A DNA stretch of 5,178 nt from Gemmatimonadota bacterium (GTDB taxonomy: Bacteria; Gemmatimonadota; Gemmatimonadetes; Gemmatimonadales; Gemmatimonadaceae). A program made the translations under genes and the position numbers. The DNA is taken from positions 1-5,178 of the forward strand of contig CANGXK010000208.1 of NCBI GenBank assembly GCA_947457715.1. The letters are read 5' to 3'. Of this stretch, positions 1-5,178 are shown one piece after another (positions within the stretch are counted from its first letter, which is position 1; every line of letters starts with the position of its first letter). Below the pieces are notes generated by a model. The model was not told the DNA's origin. It did not search any database and saw only the letters and a program-made list of their open reading frames with translations.

Positions 1-1555
1 GGAAGTTGTTCCGCGCGTCGTAGCCGAAGTTGAATTCGCCGTCGAGCCAGCTGAGCGGCGTCCACCGCGCCGTGGCATTGCCCACGAAGCGATCGATGCG
101 GTTGAGCGGCGTGAAGTTCTGGGCGTTGTACGCCGGGTTCACGTTCTGTGCACCCTGATTCTGGGCGACCGAGCGGATGTACAGGCGACCCTTGCCGTCT
201 TCCGCGAACAACTGCGCATTGGCGGGCTGACGCGTGAGGCCGAACCAGCCGGCGCCGTTGTTGTAGTCGTTGGCGCTGGAGTAGCTGGAGCGAACCGAGA
301 AGTTGATGTTGCCACCCAACTGCTGGTCCACGTTCAGACGCATCGAGTTCCGCGTGTAGCCCGGGAGCAGCTTCACCGAGCCTTCCTGACGCAGCTGATT
401 CACCGACGCGAAGAAGTTCGTGCGACCCACGCGACCCGTCGCATCGAGCGTCGAGTTGACCACCTGACCGTTCGTGACGAACTGCTGAATGGGGTCGTAG
501 GTCTTGGGGAACTGGTTCACCTGGAACAGCGCACGATTGAGCACGGCACCCGGGTTCCGGGAGATGCCGCCGTCATTCGCGAACGTCACCGGCGGCAGCG
601 AGAAGTCTCCGCCGTCGTTGTTGATGCGATACGCTTCCTGATAGATGTCGACCGTGCGTGAGCAATCGGCCGCACCCGACACCGTCACGCAGAAGCGCGA
701 CGCCGTCTCGTCCATCAGCATGAAGTGCGTGGTCGGGTACTGGTACTCGTTTTCGATGTCCGACACGCCGTATTCGACGTTGGCGCGGAACTTCACACCT
801 TCGCTCTGGTTCTTGCCCGAGCGCGTCGTGATCTGAATGACGCCGTTACCGGCGCGCGAGCCGTACAGCGACGAGGCGGCCGCACCCTTCACGACTTCGA
901 TGTTCTCGATGTCCTGCGGATTGATGTCCTGCAGGCCACCCTGCGAGACGACACCGTCGATGATGTACAGCGGGTCCTGTCCACGGCCCGTCGCGTTGAT
1001 CGACTGGGGGCCACGGAGGATGATTGCGGGCGCGGTGCCCGGACGACCCGAGGCCGACACGATGTTGGCGCCGGCGACCTTACCCTGCAGCTGCGACAAC
1101 GGGTTCGAGCCCGGGACGGGCATGTCCTTGTCGCTGACCTGCGCGTCCGAGAACGCGAGCTTCTTCTGCTCCGTGCCCGCAGTCACGCCGGTGGTGACGA
1201 CTTCCTGCAGGCGATTGATGTCCTTCGCCAGGGAGAAGTCGAACGTCTGGTTGCCGGCACGCAACGTGATCGGCTTCGCATCGGCCTTGTAGCCGATGGA
1301 GCGGGCGCGCAACTGCAGCGCTTGACCACGGAGACGATCCGAGGGGATCGTCATGGTGTAACGACCCGCCGCGTTGGTACCCACCGAAATGGCGAGTTCA
1401 ACGATGTAGACGTTGGCGTTTTCAAGGGGATCACCGAACTCGCTCTTCACGGTTCCAGTGATGACGGCCGGACCCTGTGCCTGCGCCACAACGGGCATCA
1501 GCAACAAAGCAACGGCGATGGGGACCTGCGACAGCCACCGCATAAATCTCGACAT
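1..1555 (-). CDS. SusC/RagA-family TonB-linked outer membrane receptor (N-terminal 518 residues; C-terminus beyond left edge)
   Basis: My own minus-strand translation stays open from the ATG at 1555-1553 to base 1, giving 518 residues. Residues 1-26 form a signal peptide with a hydrophobic core and probable cleavage at AQA|Q. Residues 31-110 fit a carboxypeptidase-regulatory-like beta-sandwich (ITGTVKSEFGDPLENANVY, then GTNAAGRYTM). A TonB-box-like LQEVVTTG follows at 116-123. The plug spans about 131-246, with ILRGPQSI, DPLYIIDGVV and the hallmark EVVKGAAASSLYGSRAGNGV ending around 239. Barrel strands begin near 254 and include FFASVNQLRQEGSV. No STN domain precedes the regulatory domain, so sigma/anti-sigma signalling is not indicated. 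Family members run to about 1000 residues, so roughly half is present. Known members import glycans or peptides through the outer membrane with a SusD lipoprotein; the ligand here is unknown. Family assignment is very secure. Confidence 0.95.
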   Translation of the reverse strand, partial: MSRFMRWLSQVPIAVALLLMPVVAQAQGPAVITGTVKSEFGDPLENANVYIVELAISVGTNAAGRYTMTIPSDRLRGQALQLRARSIGYKADAKPITLRAGNQTFDFSLAKDINRLQEVVTTGVTAGTEQKKLAFSDAQVSDKDMPVPGSNPLSQLQGKVAGANIVSASGRPGTAPAIILRGPQSINATGRGQDPLYIIDGVVSQGGLQDINPQDIENIEVVKGAAASSLYGSRAGNGVIQITTRSGKNQSEGVKFRANVEYGVSDIENEYQYPTTHFMLMDETASRFCVTVSGAADCSRTVDIYQEAYRINNDGGDFSLPPVTFANDGGISRNPGAVLNRALFQVNQFPKTYDPIQQFVTNGQVVNSTLDATGRVGRTNFFASVNQLRQEGSVKLLPGYTRNSMRLNVDQQLGGNINFSVRSSYSSANDYNNGAGWFGLTRQPANAQLFAEDGKGRLYIRSVAQNQGAQNVNPAYNAQNFTPLNRIDRFVGNATARWTPLSWLDGEFNFGYDARNNF

Positions 1556-1561
1556 GCTCAG

Positions 1562-1566
1562 CCCTC
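1562..1566 (-). promoter_or_regulatory. Ribosome binding site of the SusC-like gene
   Basis: On the minus strand GAGGG lies 6 nt before the ATG at 1555. A second in-frame ATG at 1543-1541 (residue 5) has only a weak CGAG upstream. The first ATG is therefore the better start. Either choice leaves a working signal peptide. Confidence 0.6.
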
Positions 1567-1725
1567 GGCGCATCTGAAGCCGGAAACGGGGGAGAGAAAC
1601 CTCACCGGCGGGAGTGGAGATCCCGCTGGCCTACCAACCCGACCACCCGCCTCCGCAGAGGACAGCCGATCGAGGTACTGCACCGGTCGCGGGTGCGGGT
1701 CGCATACGCGCCGGGGGACACCAAC

Positions 1726-1788
1726 CGAAAACCCGGGCTCCGCTCCGTGCAGCGCCGCCTGGCGCGCGACTGGGACGAAAACCCCGGG
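1726..1788. repeat. Pair of 12-13 bp direct repeats, 50 bp apart
   Basis: CGAAAACCCGGG occurs at 1726-1737 and recurs as CGAAAACCCCGGG at 1776-1788. The start-to-start spacing of 50 bp is close to five helical turns. Both lie in the leader of the SusC-like gene. They could be paired regulator sites or matching RNA elements, or chance in GC-rich DNA. Confidence 0.3.
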
Positions 1789-1805
1789 ATAGCTCGCAAC
1801 TCACT

Positions 1806-1818
1806 GTGATTGCATCAC
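1806..1818. promoter_or_regulatory. Short dyad, possible operator
   Basis: GTGAT-TGC-ATCAC is a perfect 5-bp dyad with a 3-bp spacer. It lies downstream of the promoter candidate at 1892-1920 and about 250 bp before the SusC-like start. It resembles half-sites of CRP/FNR-type regulators, but the spacer is shorter than in the E. coli CRP consensus. No regulator gene is present to support it. Confidence 0.2.
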
Positions 1819-1891
1819 TGCTTCGGGGACGAAGCGCGTGTGACGGGGACATCACCACCGCAGCCCATTGGTCCCCAGACTGAGAACCAAA

Positions 1892-1920
1892 ATAGTAGCG
1901 CTTGCGTCACATATCGGCAA
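1892..1920 (-). promoter_or_regulatory. Candidate sigma70-type promoter for the SusC-like gene
   Basis: On the minus strand TTGCCG (1920-1915) and TACTAT (1897-1892) are separated by exactly 17 bp. Each hexamer matches the sigma70 consensus at 4 of 6 positions. The site lies in a locally AT-richer patch just past the hairpin at 1966-2003 that ends the preceding gene, which is where a new transcription unit would start. Promoter rules of this phylum are not well known to me, so this rests on consensus and position only. Confidence 0.35.
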
Positions 1921-1965
1921 TGCGGCGCCACGGACTACCGGGACGACCTGCGGAGGCACACAGCA

Positions 1966-2003
1966 AACAGCGCCCGATCGAAGAGGTTCGATCGGGCGCT
2001 GTT
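1966..2003 (-). terminator. Strong hairpin terminator after the 222-residue secreted protein gene
   Basis: The 17-nt arms at 1966-1982 and 1987-2003 are perfectly complementary around a 4-nt loop. The stem begins 29 nt past the stop codon at 2033-2035. On the minus strand the stem ends in GTT and is followed by TGCTGTGTG, a poor U-run. On the plus strand it is followed by GCTTTTC, a better one. The strand is therefore assigned by gene context; the element may work both ways and shield the SusC-like promoter. Confidence 0.75.
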
Positions 2004-2032
2004 GCTTTTCATCTCGCCCTACGCCATAAGCA

Positions 2033-2701
2033 TCAGCGACGCACCAAGGGAGCCGGCGTCCAATTGAACCCGACGGCGAACGTGTCCTGCGCGCCGCCGA
2101 ACTCCGATCCGGTGAAGGCCGCCGCCGCGCGCACGGCAAACTGCGCGTTCACCTGCAGATTGACGCCCAGATCAAAATTGAGGCTGACCTCCGACTGGCT
2201 GCCTCCGTTGCGACCACCGCCATTGGCAAGGTCGAGCGACGCGCGGGGATGCACGTACGGGGTGAGCGCCAAGCCCTGCTCGAGAGCGAAGGTGTGCCCA
2301 ATGCTCACGCCGACCGGGATGCGCACGAGGGTCGAGCCGCCTCCGAATGCCGCGCCGGCACCGGCCGTGAACAGCAGGTCGAGCGGTTGATCACCACGGG
2401 CCCGCGCAATCTCCTGACCGATGCCGCCGCCCACGAACAGCGACAGGTTGTCACTGCCCTTCCGATCCACCAGCCCGGCGTCGAGCTGCCAGTGACGGCG
2501 TGGCTGCCACGCTTCGCGCCACTGAAACAATGCCGTCGTGCCCGAACCGCCCGCGACTGCCGCGGTGTAGTCACGCGTCGAGGCCGTGGGCACCTGCATC
2601 GAGGGATAACTGGACGCCTGCGCGTCAGCGCGTTCGGTCACGGTGCAGGCCGCCACGAGGGCGCCAAGCGTGAAGGCCACAGTCGTACGCAACGTCGTCA
2701 T
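2033..2701 (-). CDS. Secreted outer-membrane beta-barrel protein, 222 residues, function unknown
   Basis: The N-terminus is an export signal: basic start, hydrophobic core at 8-18, then two alternative processing sites. VAAC ending at Cys19 fits a lipobox, and ADA|Q at 25-28 fits signal peptidase I. From about residue 55 the chain alternates Gly/aromatic/hydrophobic strands with short polar turns (WQLDAGLVDR, LSLFVGGGIGQEI, LLFTAGAGAAFGGG, VRIPVGVSIGHTF, LTPYVHPRASLDL, VSLNFDLGVNLQ, FAVGFNW), about eight strands, as in small outer-membrane barrels. The start is supported by GGAG 8 nt upstream (2713-2710). It stands alone between two terminators, so it is probably monocistronic. I cannot name its role; small barrels of this kind may be structural, adhesive or lipid-related. 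That it is a real gene is secure; the barrel is inferred from pattern. Confidence 0.85.
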   Translation of the reverse strand: MTTLRTTVAFTLGALVAACTVTERADAQASSYPSMQVPTASTRDYTAAVAGGSGTTALFQWREAWQPRRHWQLDAGLVDRKGSDNLSLFVGGGIGQEIARARGDQPLDLLFTAGAGAAFGGGSTLVRIPVGVSIGHTFALEQGLALTPYVHPRASLDLANGGGRNGGSQSEVSLNFDLGVNLQVNAQFAVRAAAAFTGSEFGGAQDTFAVGFNWTPAPLVRR

Positions 2702-2963
2702 CGAACAGGCTCCAGAGTACAGGAATGTCAGCGAAGGAAATCAGCGCATTGCGACGCCGGCACAGTGTCGGGCGCCACAAAGTCTTTCTGCGCCTTCTAC
2801 CACGCAGACTCGGCTTTGGTCCACTCGGCGGATGAACCACAAAACGATTGAGGGCGTTGGGGTAGCATACCGCGACGGGATCCTGCCCCGCTTATCCGCG
2901 GCATCTCCGCGCCGATCCGCGGCCCGGTTGTCTCGTCCGACCGCCGACGAACGGATACGCAAA
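2702..2963. other. Intergenic region between the lipoprotein operon terminator and the 222-residue gene
   Basis: I see no convincing gene here; short ORFs crossing it in both directions have no recognisable domain. It should contain the promoter of the gene at 2033-2701, but no clear -35/-10 pair with proper spacing was found. The one visible pattern is TCCGCG three times at 2895, 2906 and 2916, about one helical turn apart, some 200 bp before the start codon. Confidence 0.4.
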
Positions 2964-2992
2964 GCGCGCCCGGCGGTGTTCGCCGGGCGCGC
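2964..2992 (-). terminator. GC-rich hairpin terminator closing the three-gene operon
   Basis: Perfect 12-bp arms (2964-2975 and 2981-2992) enclose a 5-nt loop. On the minus strand the stem is followed by TTTGCGTATCC. It begins 34 nt after the stop codon of the lipoprotein gene. The stem is almost entirely G:C, and the T-run is short, as is common in GC-rich genomes. Confidence 0.75.
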
Positions 2993-3026
2993 ATTGTGGT
3001 CGAACTGACGCGGAACGGCTCGAGTC

Positions 3027-4148
3027 TCAGCGGCCGCGGACCGACGGCGGCAAGGTGGCTTCGAGGATCGTCGCCGATCCCATGCGCCCTTCGATGCCCG
3101 TCTTCGGCTGCAGATTCACGCGCACGAACCCGTAGTTCTTCCACGCCGGCGAACCCTTCGCGTCGGGGATCGTGTCGGCCGAGAGACGCGACGCCATCGC
3201 GAAGATCACGCGCGGGCTGTCGAACACGACGCTCGGCGCCGGGTTGGTCTTGTCGGCCTCATACAGCGAGATCCCACGATCGGGATACGGCGCGGTGCGA
3301 CGCCCCAGATACGTGGTGTCGTTGAACTTGCCGGTGGTGTCGAGCTTGATGCCGTACGCGTTGTAGTAATAGCCAACGGGCGGACGGAAGTAGTTCGAGT
3401 CGTTCAGGATCATGATGTCGCCACGTACTTCCACGCGACCGCGCGGCACGATGGTCATCGCACCGTTCGTGGCGACCACGAACTCCTGATTGGCCCCCGG
3501 GTTGCCGGGCTGCACCGGAATGCCACGGCCGAACGTCCCGAAACGCAAACTGGCGACTCGGCTCGCATTGGCTTGGCTGCGACGCGCCCACAGCGGACGC
3601 ACCTCACCGGGCGCAGCACCAGCCGCCCCCGCCTCGATGCTGACGATCACGACCGTGAGCGAGTCCGTGGCCGCCATCGCCGGCGTGGCCGACGCTCGCG
3701 AGGCCGCGATGCGGAGCGAAATGTTCGCTCCGCCGTTGCGGAAGCTGGCCGCTGCCGTCACCGGGAACGCGGTGTTCGTGAACACCGGGTCGCCCGCTGC
3801 ATTGAGCGACGAATCGCGACGCGTGGCCACCAGGTTCACGGCACCGGCGCGCACGAACTTGGTGGCCGAGTCGTTGGCGAACCACACGGTGTAGTTGCCG
3901 GTGGTGAGCGTGTCGAGACCAGCGAGCGTGATGATCACCGAGTCGGTGGCCGGCGTGGCCGAGGCCACGATGCCAACGGGATAGGTGACCGTGCCGCGCG
4001 GAAGGTTCGTGGAGGTACGAAGGAAATTCGTACCGAAGCCGAGCGCACCCACGGGTTCGGTCGTGATCGACCGTTCGTTGCCACAGGCCGTGGACACGGC
4101 AACGGCGGTGACGCCGGCGGCCAGAAGGAAAAGACGCATGCTACGCAT
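3027..4148 (-). CDS. Predicted secreted lipoprotein of unknown family, 373 residues
   Basis: A signal sequence (MRSMRLFLLAAGVTAVAV) ends in STAC, with Cys22 as the likely lipidated residue followed by GNE. Ser at -3 is a weaker lipobox, but a Cys so placed, then a polar Thr/Ser-rich stretch, is typical of a lipoprotein. The mature part is beta-rich with few charged clusters and no catalytic motif that I recognise. ASATPATDS (62-70) followed by a hydrophobic strand recurs as ASATPAMAATDS (152-163) with another strand, suggesting duplicated beta-sandwich domains. The C-terminal third is Tyr-rich (GYYYNAYGI at 259-267). The start is 3 nt after the stop of the upstream barrel gene, with GGGGG 10 nt before the ATG, so translation is probably coupled; a second ATG (residue 4, at 4139) has no better site. 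It may be a periplasmic or surface partner of the barrel proteins; that is inference. Confidence 0.85.
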   Translation of the reverse strand: MRSMRLFLLAAGVTAVAVSTACGNERSITTEPVGALGFGTNFLRTSTNLPRGTVTYPVGIVASATPATDSVIITLAGLDTLTTGNYTVWFANDSATKFVRAGAVNLVATRRDSSLNAAGDPVFTNTAFPVTAAASFRNGGANISLRIAASRASATPAMAATDSLTVVIVSIEAGAAGAAPGEVRPLWARRSQANASRVASLRFGTFGRGIPVQPGNPGANQEFVVATNGAMTIVPRGRVEVRGDIMILNDSNYFRPPVGYYYNAYGIKLDTTGKFNDTTYLGRRTAPYPDRGISLYEADKTNPAPSVVFDSPRVIFAMASRLSADTIPDAKGSPAWKNYGFVRVNLQPKTGIEGRMGSATILEATLPPSVRGR

Positions 4149-4151
4149 CGA

Positions 4152-4859
4152 TTATTTACCCCCGCCAATGCCGCCGGGGACGTACCGGAAGCCCAGCGTG
4201 AACATGGTGTTCAGCGCAGTCGTCTTCGCCGCAGGAGGCGTCGGGAAGTCTTCCGGGAACGGTTGAATGAGTTCGCTCCGGTCGCGCGCCGGATTCAGGA
4301 AGTTACGATCGTAGCCCTGGTACTGTACCGCGCGCACGTCGAACTGGAGGCCGGCTTGCTCACTGAGCTTGATCCAGAATCCGGCGCCACCGGTGTAGGA
4401 CACGTCGTTGTTGCGCGTCTCCTTGCCGTTGACCTGCGCGTCGAGAATCATGACGTACGTGCCGGCACCGGCCATCACGAACGGCGCCACCTTCTTGCCC
4501 GGGTACCGTAGCGTGGCCGCGAGTCCGAGGTTCACGGTGTTCACCGGCTGGCCGACGTACTGATAGCGCACCGAATCCCCACCCGCCACAGCGGCCTGAC
4601 CAAAGCGCAGACGCGTGAGGAAGTCCTGCTTGGTGGTGTTGCCACGCGAGACGTCGACGGTCGTGCCGATGCCGAAGTACTTCGACAGCGCGTATTCCGC
4701 GTCGAGACCGATGAGTGCCGCCGGATCGAGACTGGCGGCCCGCTCGGCCTGAAGGACGCCAAGCCGCGTGGTGACCGTGAACTGCTTCGGCGCGACCTGC
4801 GCGCCGACGCTCGCTGCGGTCAGCGCCAAAGCGGCGAGAAAACCTGCAGCGCGGTTCAT
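4152..4859 (-). CDS. Outer-membrane beta-barrel protein, 235 residues
   Basis: Residues 1-20 are a signal peptide with probable cleavage SVGA|Q. The mature chain shows amphipathic strands typical of small OmpA/OMP_b-brl-like barrels: FTVTTRLGVLQAE, LIGLDAEYALSKYFGIGTTV, VNLGLAATLRYP, VAPFVMAGAGTYVMI, VSYTGGAGFWIKLS, AGLQFDVRAVQY and a final NTMFTLGFRYV. A Pro-rich stretch (200-209) before the last strand would be an extracellular loop. A short Gly-rich tail (GGIGGGK) follows the final strand. The ATG overlaps the stop of the PorV-like gene (ATGA, 4 bp), and GAGG lies 7 nt before it within that gene, so translational coupling is likely. The specific function is unknown; it may be an accessory barrel working with its PorV-like neighbour. 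Confidence 0.88.
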   Translation of the reverse strand: MNRAAGFLAALALTAASVGAQVAPKQFTVTTRLGVLQAERAASLDPAALIGLDAEYALSKYFGIGTTVDVSRGNTTKQDFLTRLRFGQAAVAGGDSVRYQYVGQPVNTVNLGLAATLRYPGKKVAPFVMAGAGTYVMILDAQVNGKETRNNDVSYTGGAGFWIKLSEQAGLQFDVRAVQYQGYDRNFLNPARDRSELIQPFPEDFPTPPAAKTTALNTMFTLGFRYVPGGIGGGK

Positions 4860-5178
4860 CGACCCACCTCGAACGAGAAGATCTGAATGTTCTGGAGCGC
4901 GCCCGCCGACTCGAAGGAGTAGTCGAAGCGGACGTTGCGCCCCTTGGCCGGAAGACGCAGACCGAACCCGCCCGCCAGGCCGACCGGCGTGTCTGTGCCA
5001 CGGTCACGATCGTCGTTGTACAGGCGCTTGCCGCCGCGCACGAACAGGATGTTGCGATAGCCGTACTCGAGGCCGATCGCATACTGCGTCGTGAAGTCCG
5101 TCGACTCGTTCACCGCGACTTCGGCGTTGAGCGTGTTGTTGCCGCTGCCCTTGCCGAGCAACGAGTTCGCCGAGCCAA
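4856..5178 (-). CDS. PorV/PorQ-family outer-membrane protein, C-terminal 106 residues (start beyond right edge)
   Basis: The frame is open to the right edge, adding GSANS ahead of a Leu-Leu pair encoded at 5156-5161. The TTG in that pair is therefore not a real start. The C-terminal pattern fits PorV/PorQ (UPF0164-like) 14-strand barrels of the FadL superfamily: YAIGLEYGYRNILFVRGGKR, then a polar Asp-rich turn, then LAGGFGLRLPAKGRNVRFDY, SFESAGALQN and a closing IQIFSFEVGR. In Bacteroidota, PorV is the type IX secretion shuttle protein, but the family is wider than that system, so a T9SS role is not shown. The stop overlaps the next gene by 4 bp. Family call is moderately strong from the last strands alone. 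Confidence 0.75.
   Translation of the reverse strand, partial: GSANSLLGKGSGNNTLNAEVAVNESTDFTTQYAIGLEYGYRNILFVRGGKRLYNDDRDRGTDTPVGLAGGFGLRLPAKGRNVRFDYSFESAGALQNIQIFSFEVGR

Larger units (their letters stand above)
1556..1891 (-). other. Long non-coding leader upstream of the SusC-like gene
   Basis: There is no convincing gene between the promoter candidate and the SusC-like start, so a transcript would carry about 330 nt of untranslated leader. The stretch is GC-rich. It holds an imperfect hairpin at 1605-1629 (9-bp arms with one mismatch, 7-nt loop) and a small hairpin at 1820-1835 (6-bp arms, GGGA loop on the plus strand). It also holds two near-identical copies of CGAAAACCCGGG (1726-1737, and 1776-1788 with one extra C) and a 13-bp dyad at 1806-1818. 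I recognise no known riboswitch class. Short ORFs crossing it in several frames are Arg/Pro-rich, have no recognisable domain, and look like chance. Confidence 0.4.

Noticed and set aside
725..1792. Plus-strand open frame of 355 codons
   Set aside because: It lies antisense to the SusC-like gene, whose motifs are unmistakable. Its product is an Arg/Asp/Val-rich string with no domain, as expected from the mirror frame of GC-rich coding DNA, and it runs out into the leader.
1852..2139. Minus-strand open frame of 95 codons
   Set aside because: It starts inside the 222-residue gene and reads through the strong hairpin, the latter encoding part of its sequence. No domain or ribosome site was seen.
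4014..4034. 7-bp inverted repeat with 7-nt loop
   Set aside because: It sits inside the lipoprotein coding region, encoding ordinary residues near FGTNFLRT. There is no T-run and no regulatory position, so it is probably chance.
3573..4511. Plus-strand open frame of 312 codons
   Set aside because: It is antisense to both the lipoprotein and barrel genes and spans their junction. The product is an Arg/Gly/His-rich low-complexity string with no signal or domain.
4360..5082. Minus-strand open frame of 240 codons
   Set aside because: It is out of frame with the barrel and PorV-like genes that it overlaps. The product is Arg/Ser-rich nonsense, while the competing frames show signal peptide and barrel patterns.
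5156..5161. TTG as a start codon for the right-edge gene
   Set aside because: The frame is open to the window edge, and the family is several hundred residues long, so this TTG is an internal leucine codon.

Overview
The window is GC-rich. Every gene I can support lies on the minus strand, and all of them encode exported or outer-membrane proteins. The mix is a SusC/RagA-type TonB-linked receptor, a PorV/PorQ-like barrel, small outer-membrane beta-barrels and a lipoprotein. Together with high GC and Ala/Gly/Arg-rich proteins, this suggests an FCB-group bacterium, most likely Gemmatimonadota (Gemmatimonas-like). That placement is inferred from protein style and was not confirmed by a search.

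Reading along the minus strand from the right edge, three genes form a tight cluster. First comes the C-terminal end of a PorV/PorQ-like protein (4856-5178, cut by the window edge). It overlaps the next gene, a 235-residue outer-membrane beta-barrel protein (4152-4859), by 4 bp (ATGA). After a 3-nt gap comes a 373-residue predicted lipoprotein of no family I recognise (3027-4148). A strong GC hairpin (2964-2992) ends this operon.

After about 260 bp of non-coding DNA comes a monocistronic 222-residue secreted beta-barrel or lipoprotein (2033-2701). It is followed by a 17-bp perfect-stem hairpin (1966-2003). A sigma70-like promoter candidate (1892-1920) and a leader of roughly 330 nt then precede a SusC/RagA-family receptor (1-1555). 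Its signal peptide, carboxypeptidase-regulatory-like domain, TonB-box-like segment, plug and first barrel strands are visible; the remaining half lies beyond the left edge.

The SusC-like receptor would import an unknown ligand using TonB energy. A SusD partner, if there is one, would lie past the left edge. The right-hand operon looks like a cell-envelope module whose job cannot be read from this window. I found no mobile element, CRISPR array, tRNA or rRNA. Nothing here is clearly a new system. The least explained items are the repeat-containing lipoprotein coupled to the barrel proteins and the long leader in front of the SusC-like gene.
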